From Hyalella azteca (Eukaryota; Arthropoda; Malacostraca; Amphipoda; Hyalellidae), in assembly GCF_000764305.2 (NCBI RefSeq), contig NW_025932596.1, positions 186,001-250,000 on the forward strand: a stretch of DNA of 64,000 nucleotides, given 5' to 3'. Shown piece after piece: positions 1 to 11,489 of this stretch (positions are counted from its first letter, which is position 1; every line of letters starts with the position of its first letter). A program made the translations under genes and the position numbers. Below the pieces are notes generated by a model that saw only the letters and a list, made by a program, of their open reading frames with translations, ran no database searches and was not told the origin of the DNA.

Positions 1-66
1 GTCAGGATGACTCACATAGCGACAAAAATGCATTTTTTGACCAAGTCTCCGTCATTTCTGTGAGTG
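1..66 (-). mobile_element. Family 1 inverted-repeat element, half copy
   Basis: GTCAGGATGA...AAAATGCATTTTTTGACCAA...TCATTTCTGTGAGTG matches one end of the family with CACTCAGAGAAATGA-type termini; the rest is outside the window. Confidence 0.65.
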
Positions 67-348
67 TAAGAGCTGCTTAGGGCATCTCTTGTCCACTTCC
101 TGCCTCAAATTACCTACTTCTTCTGCCAACTTCTTCAACGGTTGCTGTTTGTGCTTCTAGTTAATATTTTTACTATGCGAAAAAAGAAAAAACAGCGTTT
201 CTTCAGTTATTCTATGTCTACATTATAATTCAATATTTGCGCCTAAAGTAAAAATATTTTTTTCTCTTTTTCTGCGTCTATTTCCTGATGGAATTACAGT
301 TTTTTTCCTATGAAATGCATAAGCGTAGGAACCAATTATAAAGCATTA

Positions 349-372
349 AATATTATTATTATTATTATTATT
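349..372. repeat. ATT microsatellite
   Basis: Eight consecutive ATT/TTA trinucleotides. Confidence 0.9.
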
Positions 373-1945
373 GTCATTATCGTTTTGATGGGATCGAAGT
401 TCTAGGCTATTGAAGTATGCCCGACAGATGCTTCATGCAACACCGGATTCGATTTCAGAGCAAGTGTTCTTGACTGTTAGCTTGCAGCTGCTCTTTTCTT
501 AAATATCTTGTACTAATGTACTATGATAACCTAACATTGGAATGAGTTCATTAAATAATTTAGCCTGGCAGTGGTTTCAGTGAACAATTTCAGTGTTATT
601 CAATACGTCCGACGTCCATTGCTGATTGTAAATTACACTCAAATTTACTTCTTAACGAAGTAAGAAAAATGTCCAGGATTTGATTCTTAAGAGTTCGCGC
701 TCACGACACACATGAAGCACTCGGCTTGTGTTTGCTGCCGTATGCACGTTTCAATTCTCAATGTAAAATGGCGGAACCATTACGTGCAACACAACGACGT
801 AACGTTCGGCGGCCGTCGATATTTCTGCCAAGATTTTTCGCTGTAGCTGGCGTCGTTAGTCTCGCTTTAGGACAGGTTAGCATCAAGGCCGCAGCGAATT
901 CTTAACATCCGCTCAAACTCGAGCGCAATGCAGGTGTTCTTTCAGTATTTTGAGTGCTTTTACTTTGAATTTTTTTCTTTTTCGTACCTTATCCTTAGCG
1001 TTCTATATTTCTACGTTTGACTTTTATTTTAATGTTGGGTTAGTTGGTGTCTGTAACGCCTATTTTACACGTCATTGCAGATTTCTCACGCTCTTATATA
1101 TCGAACATTTCTTATAACTTCAATTGATTCCTTTTTCACTTAAAACCTTCTTCATCATCATCGCAATCGAGCTTAGCATATATTAAGCTATTTATGATTA
1201 TTTCCATTCTTTCTTTTTAATACATGAAGGCAGCATTTGAAAGCAAGTTTGCATTTTTGTATGCATTTTTTTCGTTTTGACGCTAACTCTAGTTATCAGG
1301 CCTTGAGTTACGAATGATATTTAGGACGGCTACAGATTAAGATGATCTAGAATTATGTTACACGCTGTTAAATATTCGGAAGTCCCCCAAAATTTTTTTT
1401 TGTGACATTAGTGATCCACAAGACTGCGTTGCCTCTGAATACGGATTCACCCTAACCCTTCTTTTTATTTTATATTTATATTTCTCAAATAATTAAAAAT
1501 TGCATACTAGTTAAAAGGGACACTTTAAAAATGTCCCTAACGTTTCAGACAAAACATCGATACTTCACTAGTATCTCCATACCACATCAATACTTTACCC
1601 TTTAAAAACTAGCCGCTATTGTACCGTGAATATATTGTACTAGTTCTGCTTGACTGCACGGCACTCACGATCGCTGCTTTACCGTATGCACGATGACGGA
1701 TTATCGACACTTGCTTTTGTGCGATCATTACAGTTGGTGAGTGGACAGCGAGGGCGATGTATTGTGCAAGATGCAGCACCGCTTGCAAGCTTTTGTTATC
1801 AATTTAGCGGGTTACAAGCATTTATTGTTGCTCTCTGTGTTTACATTCGTGTCATCGAACGCGCAGCAGGAGTTCTAATTTCGAGAACGCCTCCTCTTCC
1901 TCATGTTTTGATCGAACGTTCGCGCCGTTGATAAACATCATGAAC

Positions 1946-1985
1946 AAATCACTGATGTGTAGCCATTGATAAACATCAGTGATTT
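1946..1985. repeat. Hairpin, 13-bp perfect arms
   Basis: AAATCACTGATGT and ACATCAGTGATTT are separated by 14 bases. Confidence 0.85.
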
Positions 1986-3568
1986 GCATGCGCTAATAAT
2001 CGTTCCAGATTTATACTGTACAAGTTAATCTTTATGCTTCGATCATGCGTTTCCGTACGGCAGGTAATCTTGTAGAAATTGATTAACGTTAGTTATTTGC
2101 ATGCTCTAAGATTCGTACCTGATGTATACTTTCTGTGTCAGTAGGGAATATTTACGCTCAACAGTTCTATTTTTTTTTTTTTTTGCGACAATGGCCATTT
2201 GTTTCCTAAAAATTTTTCAGCCTGGTAAAATTTTTGAACTATAAAATCGGTATAAAAAGTTATAATTTTCGATGAATGTTCGACGAAATTATCGGATCAT
2301 GAGAGAACTCCAGACAACCTTTGTCTCTTTAATGTGTAAATAATTGTTTTAAATCGAACCGTTTAGTCAATTAGCGGGATGATTCTGTTCAAGTTTGCAT
2401 CGCTGTTTTGAAAAAGCGCTTATGAATGTTCAAAATTATAGCCTTTTAAGAGTACCATTCGACCAAAACTAATGTACGAGTTACTTTATTTTAAAGTGAG
2501 CATTTAGTGGGATGCTTCTGTTTAATTTTGCATCGCTGCTTGAAAAGGTGCTGTCATTTCACTGCGGTCATCGCTGCACTAAAAAAAGCCGTCATTCATG
2601 CATGAGCAGAATGAGGACTCATGCATGCATGCCGCCTGCATTCATCCAGGCGTTCGTAAGAGCCGCTAATGGCTGAGATCGATTTTCGAGGGAAAATTTT
2701 ACGCGTCCCTCTACGCCAAACCTTCCGCTTGATCACCGGCTCTGATTAAAGGCATAATCTGAGTACGCAAATGCGTAATCTATGTGTATAGTTCGTGCGG
2801 TGATTACACACGAACAGACGCATGTGTTTAGGAGGATGATTAATTGATTATACTTGAAGATACGCATGTGTTCGTGTAATGGTTAGGCATGTGTCGTGCA
2901 GAAAATGAACTAATTTCGTTCGTATGCTCTAACAGTCGAAAGGAGCTAAGAATTATCAATTTATTATTAGTATGATAGTGAACACTTGTGTTATATCATA
3001 TATTTGAATATATTTCAAGTAAGACATTAGTTCGTACAATGAGAATTCAAACAGCACGTCTGCCATTGCGTTAGTGAAATGTGAATGTATGATACCGTCG
3101 CGTTTCGTAGACTGCCCACATCGATTGCAATTTTCCATTGTTACGCGTTTCGTGTCAACGGTGTCTTATTGTGAACTATTATGTTCCTTTCAAATCTTCA
3201 GTGACGTTCACTCTGCTCGTTGATAACTACTTTATGATTCTCATCAAATTCATTCTGATTGATGTTAAATTTCCCTGCATTTGATCGTTATCTCATTAAA
3301 ATCTGCAGGGAGCCTTAGAGTATTGAGCGCTGTAGTGTATTATACTTGACCTTGTCGTGCACAACCGATTATATCAAGAAATTGCACTATGATGATAAGA
3401 AAGTTACATGTTACCTAAAGCCTGTAATTCACTGTACTATCAGAGCCGTGCGTAAAAAGCGGACAATTTGTGTCCATTTCCGTTTAGGTGATTAAATTCC
3501 TGGCAAGAATGTGCTATATATGCTATAAATCTGCTACCGTTGCGCGTTGAAAGAATAAACAGCATCAT

Positions 3569-3645
3569 TAAATGGATAATTGTTTTATTAAATGAATAAT
3601 TGCTTCATTGAATGAATAATTGCTTCATTAAATGAATAAATGGCC
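3569..3645. repeat. 20-bp tandem repeat, about four units
   Basis: TTAAATGAATAATTGCTTCA units with few changes. Confidence 0.8.
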
Positions 3646-3689
3646 TTGCAAAAGCACCAGTTAATGACTAAATTAGAGCTTTATTCAGA

Positions 3690-3937
3690 TGATCAAGTTT
3701 GAAACTCTGCCAAGCCGTTTATGATGGCTTGCATATAAACCCACGGCATGAGACCCACCCGAATAACTTGACTCATGACTGCTCGGTCAGCGGTCGAATA
3801 TTTGACATGGATGTCACGGAGCTTATGATGGATGAGGGTGCCGCCTTGCATGTGTAAATAGAGAACATCTCACTCTTTCGTTCCAGTGCTCGACACTCTA
3901 TGAACTCGGCGACAAATTAGAGGCCCTCTTTTATTGA
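3690..3937 (+). other. Possible decayed coding segment, frameshifted
   Basis: A frame open from about 3690 reads AVYDGLHINPRHETHPNN, then GRIFDMDVTELMMDEGAALH and ends at TAA 3852-3854. Another frame takes over at once with NREHLTLSFQCSTLYELGDK and ends at TGA 3935. The two adjoining frames together look like a protein with one frameshift. No domain is recognised and there is no start codon context, so chance is possible. Confidence 0.2.
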
Positions 3938-3984
3938 CCGCATTCTCATACTACCTCGAATTGACTTCTTTAGAAGCGGTGTTA

Positions 3985-4265
3985 TGAATTGCCGAGTAGT
4001 GTTAAAGATTGCCATGCGTTGATATTGATTGTCGAACAGCGATTGGAATTGTGAAGCAGTACTTTGAATTGCCTGGCAGTGTATACATTTACTCTTGTAG
4101 TGTCTGGTAGTGCCTATTCGTTATAGGAATTGTCTGGTAATGTTTAAAGTTATTCGGTAGTATCTGGAACTGCCCAGTCGTGCTAGGAATTAAGTGGTAT
4201 GTAGCGCCCAGATTTGCTTGGCCGTTTTAAAAAATAGATCGTAGTGTTTGAAATTGCATGATCTC
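3985..4265. repeat. Degenerate GAATTGTCTGGTAGTGT-like repeats
   Basis: Units of about 20-28 bp built on (G)AATTG..TGG/GCAGTGT recur irregularly. Confidence 0.5.
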
Positions 4266-6299
4266 ATTTAGAATTACACGATTGTTCTGTTTGTTCAGTC
4301 TTCACTTCTCTGCTGTTATTGCGAAGATCTGCTGTTATTTAAACGGGAAATTGCGAGTCTTCATCTGTACGGTGAGAATGTGTTTTATTGTAACCAACTT
4401 CAAATTAATCGCGGCGTAATAATTCATGTGTGAATGTACATGTAAACGAATAGTTAGATTGTAAAAAAATATACTGCCACTTGTTTGATCCAGATGTTGT
4501 TAAATTAAACGTCGAAGTCGTACGTGAAACGTATTTCTGAGCAAAAATTAAACATATGTCACTTATCAATTCCCCATCAAATTTTTCGGAATCCTAAATC
4601 CTAATTCCTCTTTGAGATAAAATAGCCTAGAGAGGCATTACCCAGGTTCTGAAGGCTCTGAAGGTACCCGGGATTTCTTAGGCTCACATACGATTTCACC
4701 GTCGATCATTTCTTCATGCTTTCTTCGTGTCGCTAATCCAAAGAAATGCATTCAATTCACACCTCTGGAACGCTACACTTCTCTCACTTCTTCCATTGAA
4801 CCTGGCAATTTTTTCTTAAACCTTACCCTCCTATTGACTGGGCATTTCGTGTGGATTTTTTCTAGCTCTCAATAGGCCGTAGGAGAATTTTTTTAGGACC
4901 CTAATGCAGTGTTGTGGTATTCTTTGAAACTGGCTGCATTTTTGTGCGTGATTCATCATCGAGGCTGCGGTTTGGTAACTTTATTTTAAGCGTGCATTGT
5001 GTAGGTCTGTGCGTCGAGTGCTACCTATTGTACAGGGCACAATTTTGACAGATTTTCAGCTGCCTTCAAAAGTTCGGTTTGATGAAGCTGTGCACGCCTT
5101 CCCGCTCCTCTGGAATTTCCAGCCCCGGAATCGTTTACTGCCGAGCTGTTGAGTTTGTAATGAACTTGCGTTGTTTCTTTACAAACGAACATGCGAGTCA
5201 CGAATGGTTAGGAGTTCAGTTTACTTTCACCAACCTTGCATGCTAGCTTGGAGATGAATTTTGTTTCTTTTAGCTTCTTTTAATTTCTTATCTTCCGAGC
5301 TGGGAATAAATAACATTTTATTTACCTAATGACCCTGCTGGCTAGAAATAAAAATGCATTTTTCAAGTAATGACACATCCAGCCAGAGCATGGTATAAAA
5401 TTCCGTTTCATTTAACTATCGAACCAATGATCAATTCGATGGTGATTCCTTAATTTATTAAGGGCAAATAATTCAGTCAATCCGACGTCTGAAATTTTTT
5501 CCAGTAATAGGTTGTACATATATCGTGAATTAATCAGATTTTACGCATGTTTGTAAACGTGATTTGATCGTTATCCATGCAAGTAAAGTATAACTCAGCG
5601 AATGTGAGTCTGTCGGAAACAAATTGAACAGAACGATTTGGATAGTTAGGCATCAAAATTTCCTAATAGAAAATTTTCTACGACAGCTAAGAGAAAATAT
5701 TTATGCGGGTGACTAACGCATTCTGTGATTCAAATCGAGCATTATCAACATTAAACGTGTTTAAAACATGTTCGGTTTTACGCAAAGTTTTTTTTTTTAA
5801 ATAATGAATACTAATGTCTCTGATATTCCCCTATGTAGAAATGTAGTGAAGTGTACATTATAGCGCCACAATTACGCGTTCATTTCGTTTATCGTTCTTT
5901 AAAAATTATTCAAATTTTGACTACGTCCATCCATGTAGACCTTCAAATACTATGTCACGGTGCTAATTAGAGGTACATACTCATTTAAAATAGTTAAACG
6001 ATATATTGTTGATAAATAATGATGATTGCAGCTCATGTTGTTTCATAATCATAAGTTAATTTAGAAAATAGACAGCAGCTGGCACTAATGAAAGATTAAA
6101 TAGAGTCGTATACGCATTAAGTATGAAACATTTTAGGTTTTTTTAGCTTATATATAAGTGCTACGCTTTGCAGATCACCGTGTTAGAGTACGCGTATCGA
6201 TCATTTATTGAATAAACTAAAAGTTTAATGTTAATCAATATCTAATGGCACTCACTGCAATTCACGTATTGCATCAAATGTAAGCTTAATGTAACTAAT

Positions 6300-6945
6300 T
6301 TCCATGTTAATCAATGCAGTTCATGGCGTCAGTGGATGTTGTACTGGACACTTATCCGCTTGTTGTACCTAATGAAATGAATAAAATGAAAATGAGTTGT
6401 CTGCGCAACTAATATTTATGGGTTATAATCTTTGCAGCTATAATCTTTGCCATAATCGTGATCATCGAGTGTATCGTGAATACTTATTGAATCATGTGGA
6501 TACCTACACCACTTATTGAATCATAAGCAATGTTAATGCAACGAATATGCGTGTTACGCATTTCAGTTCATTGTTATCTTCGCGTGTATCCTGAATACGC
6601 ATGAATCAAATGAGATGTTAATGTTACTGATGTAAGTTGTACGCATTTCAGTTCACGGCTTGCGTGGACGCGTCTAATTTATTGAACCAAATGAAATATT
6701 CCTGTAACTAATACTACTGGCATTTAGCACGTTACATTTTAACTTTTTAAGTTACACACACATTTTTTGTACGCATTTCAGCTCACGGCTTGGGTGGACG
6801 CCGTTATATTCGTGTTCAGTCATGCAGACGGCTTAGGTGGAAGCGTCTAGTTTATTAAACCAAATGAAATATTCCTGTAACTAATATTATTGGCATTTAA
6901 AACGATACATTTTAAATTACACATAATTTTGTGTACGCATTTCAG
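6300..6945 (+). repeat. Tandem partial copies of the AGAP acceptor and exon start
   Basis: Copies of CAG followed by a TTCACGGCNTGGGTGGACG-like exon start occur with their AG at 6319 (degenerate), 6566 (very short), 6651, 6781 and the true acceptor at 6945. The 6781 copy keeps about 35 bases of exon sequence before diverging. Intervening sequence is also duplicated (ACCAAATGAAATATTCCTG at about 6680 and 6857). Copies other than the last run into stops. Confidence 0.85.
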
Positions 6946-7087
6946 TTCACGGCCTGGGTGGACGCGGTTATATTCGTGTTCAGTCTGGAGAGCGAGGCTT
7001 CATTCAACGCCATCTACAGCTACTACGCCAAGATGGCGCACTACCGCTCTACTACCGACGTCCCTCTCATCCTGGTCGGCACTCAGG
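6946..7087 (+). CDS. AGAP exon: middle of the GTPase-like domain
   Basis: Encodes 47 residues beginning [17 protein letters not shown] and ending VPLILVGTQ, then one base of a split codon. The [10 protein letters not shown] strand and the VLVGTQ-type strand match the Ras-like G domain of AGAP proteins. The family has TQD where Ras proteins have the NKxD guanine-specificity motif, and that motif is divided between this exon and the one at 46275. The acceptor is a TTTCAG at 6941-6946 boundary, and the donor is GTGAGT from 7088. Both boundaries lie in local tandem duplications (see the repeats at 6300-6945 and 7064-7520). No P-loop or switch motif is present, so the front of the domain must be on upstream exons outside the window. 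Confidence 0.95.
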
Positions 7088-7520
7088 GTGAGTAGCCTTA
7101 ATTCTCATACTAGTACCAGAATAAATCATAATTTTTCTTATAGTTATTTCTGATTCGTAATTCAACTCACCTGATCACTCTCATCCTGGTCGGCACGCAG
7201 GGTGAGTAGCCTTAATTCTCATACTAGTAGCAGAATAAATCATAATTTTTCTTATAGTTATTTCTGATTCGTAATTCAACTCACCTGATCACTCTCATCC
7301 AGGTCGGCACGCAGGGTGAGTAGACTTAATTCTCATACTAGTACCAGAATAAATCATAATTTTTCTTATAGTTATTTCTGATTCGTAATTCAACTCGCCT
7401 GATCACTCTCATCCTGGTCGGCACTCAGGGTGAGTAGCCTTAATTCTCATACTAGTAGCAGAATAAATCATAATTTTTCTTATAGTTATTTCTGATTCTT
7501 TATTCAACTTGCTTGATCAT
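7064..7520 (+). repeat. 114-bp tandem repeat of exon end plus donor, four copies
   Basis: CTCTCATCC-[TA]GGTCGGCAC-[TG]CAGGGTGAG recurs at 7064, 7178, 7292 and 7406, exactly 114 bp apart. Each unit holds the last 24 bases of the exon, the donor and about 90 bases of intron, including a TTTTTCTTATAG that resembles an acceptor. Copies differ at only a few bases, so the expansion is recent. Confidence 0.95.
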
Positions 7521-7672
7521 TTTTAGCGCATTTTCTCATTTATGGAAAAAATACACTATTGTGCTCTCCATGTCCGTCCGCCCGTCCGTCTGTCCGTCCG
7601 TGACCTCAAGTTTTCGTCGACGAGAAAATGCGCTCTCTTCACTCACTGCAGTGAGTACTGAGTTATATTTTT
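7519..7672 (+). mobile_element. Family 3 element (AGCGCATTTTCTC termini)
   Basis: AGCGCATTTTCTC at 7525-7537 and its reverse complement GAGAAAATGCGCT at 7622-7634 enclose GTCC-rich sequence and TTCGTCGACGA. A conserved flank with the palindrome CTCACTGCAGTGAG follows. It adjoins the 114-bp array. Confidence 0.85.
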
Positions 7673-7994
7673 TTGCAGTTATTCACCTACTAATTTTATT
7701 TTATTATTGCTGAAACTAATGAAATTACCGTGTGCTTACGGAATTTGGCACTTTCTGTGAATAATGTTTCACTTAGAAAAAATATTATTTGTGTACGTTC
7801 CCCAAATTTTATTTGTTTCATTTTTTTATGGTACAGAATTCCCTTTAAAATTTATTTGTGACATGTGTGATGAATTTGTTAAAATTCGTTCATTTTACAT
7901 GTCTGCCTGAAATAAGTCGTCAGACTAACATGAATAGTAGATTTATATCAACTACGAATTGCCCTGTAAATGTGGTGAGCTCTGTAATTTCTAG

Positions 7995-8168
7995 GTTTTT
8001 TATGTTCTTTCCGGCACAAAATTCGACGAATTTTACTTCCTATGGGACGCCCCGGCATCCGCGCGATGCCCTTACGATCCTCGGAATAATTTCCTACAGC
8101 AGCGCCAGCGCAGGCAAAGGAAACGTGTAGCCTTTAGTACCAAAGGCCGTGCTATCAAATCTCGTTGA
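7995..8168 (+). pseudogene. Coding-like remnant with Arg/Gln-rich C-terminus, unrecognised
   Basis: A 57-codon open frame lies between TAG at 7992 and TGA at 8166. It has no ATG near its start, but an acceptor-like TTTCTAG is immediately upstream. It reads KFDEFYFLWDAPASARCPYD, then LQQRQRRQRKRVAF and a basic end. The base composition (CG-rich codons) differs from the surrounding intron. The TGA abuts the 18-bp minisatellite at 8169. It may be the end of an ORF from a transposable element whose other end is the repeat family found at 8490-8600. I do not recognise the protein. Confidence 0.25.
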
Positions 8169-8345
8169 AGTACACGCAGCGGCCTAAGTACACGCAGCGG
8201 CCTAAGTACACGTAGCGGCCTAAGTACACGTAGCGGCCTAAGTCCACGTAGCGGTATTAGTACACGTAGCGGCCTAAGTACACGTAGCGGCCTAAGTACA
8301 CGTAGCAGCCTAAGTACACGTAGCGTCATTAGTACACGTATATAG
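8169..8345. repeat. 18-bp minisatellite AGTACACGTAGCGGCCTA
   Basis: Nine and a half units, most differing by one or two bases. The same motif occurs singly inside family 2 elements at 16013-16060 and 28160, so the array was probably amplified from such an element. Confidence 0.95.
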
Positions 8346-8484
8346 TGTCAATTAATATAGGTTGGCAGAATTTGTTCTTTTAGGCAGGTTTCATTAAAGA
8401 CAAGAGAATTTATTTTATTACGATTTTCTTATTCTTTTTTTTCCAACATATCGAACAATATACTTCGTTTGCACAGATAAACAG

Positions 8485-8600
8485 CTATATAGTGGCCTAA
8501 ATACACGGAGCTGCCCATTTTTCATCCGCGATTGGTGGGTTTAGCTTGAAAAAACCTTAGTGATTGGCTGGACGGAATTACGAACTCTCAACCTAATTTG
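8485..8600 (-). mobile_element. Family 2 element
   Basis: GATTGGTGGGTTTAGCTTGA and AGTGATTGGCTGGACGGAAT match the family reverse complement; TAGTGGCCTAAATACACGGA precedes it. Confidence 0.65.
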
Positions 8601-8652
8601 ATAGTATGGCCTCAGACTTGGGCATTATTTTATTGCGTGACCAGCGCAATAG

Positions 8653-8745
8653 AAGATTTCTTCAATATAAGATATATTCGCAATATAAGATATCTTCGCA
8701 ATATAAGATATCTTCGCAATATAAGATATCTTCGCAATATAGTTT
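8653..8745. repeat. 18-bp repeat TCTTCGCAATATAAGATA
   Basis: About five units, the last three identical; each contains the palindrome GATATC at the junction. Confidence 0.9.
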
Positions 8746-9679
8746 TATCTTCAGTTCTTGTTGGTTTAGGCACCGCATCAAGCCAGCTAATTTGTCAGCG
8801 CTTTGGCTTTTCCTCATATTTTTTGCATACTCCGAATCGAGGAATTTTTTGCCCTCGAAGAAGATCCCTTCCCTCGCCGGGAGTGTTTGTCGCCCTCGAC
8901 GGAAATAAACCGAGACTCATCAGCCCCTATATAGCTCCTTCCTTCTTCTCCTGCTCTCCTTATTTATCTTCTTGCTTGCTTCTTTCTTCCTAATCTTTAT
9001 CTTTCAGCCGGTATTTTTAATGTCTTTATCTTTCAGCTGGTTTTTATTAACCCCATCTTCTTTCTGGTCATTATTTTCACGCTCAATTCTCTTCCTGTTT
9101 ATTCTCATTTTTACTGTTGTCTTTTTACTTTATTTTACTCATTTTGCTCTTTATTTATTTTTTTGCTCCTTCTCTTTCGTTCAGTTTATTCTTTCCTGCT
9201 CCTTCGTCTTCTTTCTGCTCTTCCTGCTGGTACAATTTTTTTATGATTTCAGAAGGTCCAATTTCCTCACATTTGTTATTGTAGTCGGTGGGATTGCCTA
9301 TTATAAATATAAACCGTTAATCTATATTGGGTAATAATAATTATGTTATACTTTATTTTTATGCTATGATGTCCATCGAGTTTCTGCACATGGAAGCAAC
9401 AACGGTTTATATCAATGGAAGGCCAGTGTAATTATTTCACGTACCAACTTAACTCTTTTTCAAAACTTCTCTGAAATTTTTTCGCACCGATTGCACAACC
9501 GAAAACGGTAACATCAAGTTCGATAATAATTTAAATCAGCAGTTGCGAAGTCGCGACAGGTAAGGATATCCATTCAAATTTCTTCGCATTATGATGAGAA
9601 AATTTTATTCACTACGTTAACGGTAACTAATTATAATCTATAACTTTGATGCGGATTTTATTACATTCACAATCACCGG

Positions 9680-9985
9680 GGATTGTTTGTGTGTTGTTTT
9701 GTTGTGCGTTGGTGCCGGAGGTAACATTTTACGAATTTTAACAATAAATATTTTATTAATACTTATAATTGATGACTTTAATTTGTATTCGATTATATTT
9801 GTAGTAATTTGAAATTGTTTTGCGTGTTCTTTTGTGGGGCGTTGGTGCCGGAGATGATCTTTTACTAATTTTGACAATAAAAATGTTATGTAGTACTAAC
9901 AAGTGAAAACTTTAATTTGTATTCGATTACATTTGCATTAATTTGGAATTGTTTGCGTGTTGTTTTGTGGGGCGTTGGTGCGACC
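9680..9985. repeat. 133-bp tandem repeat, just over two copies
   Basis: GCGTTGGTGC recurs ending at 9715, 9848 and 9981, each followed or preceded by ATTTGTATTCGATTA and TGTTTTGTGGGG-type sequence. Confidence 0.75.
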
Positions 9986-11489
9986 GTTGGCCGCTATAGC
10001 CGGCATCGACGTTCTCGGGGAGAGTCTCATGGAGGTCAAAGAGAGGGCCGGCTGCGATGGCAGGATATGTCATTCCAGCTTAACAGTAGTCAGCTGTTCA
10101 GTATTATAATGTAATATTCTAAGATTAGCAACTTAAAGTCTGGTATATTTCGTTACTTGAGTGCGAGATTAATATAGATAATAATAATCTCGCATAGATT
10201 ATTATGCGTGTGATGACACTGATCCTGTTTGATGGTGGTATAACAAGATGAACTTCAACTATAGGCAGCAGTCTTGGTTCATTCTTTACTGACTAGGAAG
10301 CTTTTGTTTATATTACTACTACATTTGTAACCTCGGTAATACTGCAGTGTTTATACTAATGGATTTTGTGTAAATAGTTTTACTATACTTATATGCTAAC
10401 TTTAATTGACCTGAAGTTTTCAATGAAAATCTTTAGTTGAAAAGGTCCTGCATGAGATTCATCACAGAGTCACTTGCTGGACAGAAAACCGGATAACAAC
10501 CTGCCTTCCGCTCTCACTGATCCGGGATCAGGAAGAGAGCGAGGGCTGCAGGGCAAGCAGTAAGGTTGAAAAAGAGGGCGCGAGGTCAAAGAGAGGAACG
10601 AGGGAACACCTAGTGTTGCTGGGCTCAGGAAATATTCAGATATTAAAAAACAAATGAGATCTGAGGTCTTCTAGGATATTGCTTTCTGATTTTTCTGCCG
10701 TGCCTTGCACTCCTTACCTGTCATTTCCTCGTCCCTTGCTCCCCAAACTGGAGGTTTGTTACCCCTTCAGTGTAATGGAGGTGAAGTCATTTCAGTGTGA
10801 TTGATTAATGAAGCCAGTGTTGATTATTTATCTATGTTGAGGATACTTATGAATGGAGTAAATGCGTACTCTCGCATATTAAATTGTAACCAATTTTAAT
10901 ACCTTGAAAAGTTTTCGATTTAGTAGAACGCGTGATTCGTGTGCTTCGTGAGTCTAGTCCATCTGATATCGTTTGTTTATACACCGCGCCGTGTTGATTT
11001 GTGCACTGAAACATATCAGGAATTATGAATCCGTTCCCTATATATAGCGGCGTAGTTGTGAATCTTGATTTGTATACTAGTGAAAAGTCCCCCCAAATTG
11101 TATACTTTATCAAAGTATAAAATTAATGTACAAAGTATGTAATTGATGCTTTCGACTCACATTATTGTGAATAATGAACTTTTATCCTGGCCGCTAACAT
11201 GTATTCAGGTATTCAGAAATGGCCGAGGGCGGGTTTATCATCATAATTTTTTTTGATTGGCGAACAACTAATCAAATCAATTATGGAATATTGGACGACC
11301 TGCTAAATTAACAATAAAAACAGCTAACCGAGAAACTCGTGGTAATTTTATATTTATGATGATGACGTAAAGTAGTGATGATGTGTCACGACGAAGGCGG
11401 TGAAGGCATCGCTCTGGGTCGCGTGTCAGTCGCTACCAAGACACTGCGCTGAGGGGTCAGCTGTGCTTGGTCCAAAAACTTCTTGTACT

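Larger units (their letters stand above)
1..6945. other. AGAP upstream intron (partial): no supported gene
   Basis: AT-rich non-coding DNA upstream of the first AGAP exon in the window. It holds a half copy of repeat family 1 at 1-66, an ATT microsatellite at 349-372, a 13-bp-arm hairpin at 1946-1985, 20-bp repeats at 3569-3645, degenerate repeats at 3985-4265, and the decoy acceptor copies from 6300 on. None of the AGAP exons that should precede 6946 was recognised here. Confidence 0.6.

Noticed and set aside
8072..8329. Minus-strand frame encoding Leu-Arg-Val-Leu repeats
   Set aside because: It is the translation of the 18-bp minisatellite, whose unit length is a multiple of three.
8598..8993. 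Open frames with Tyr-Ile-Arg-Asn repeats
   Set aside because: Produced by the 18-bp array at 8653-8745 and a pyrimidine-rich stretch.
8972..9334. Phe/Leu-rich frame looking like a membrane protein
   Set aside because: Comes from a long T/C-rich tract; no start context, splice sites or family resemblance.
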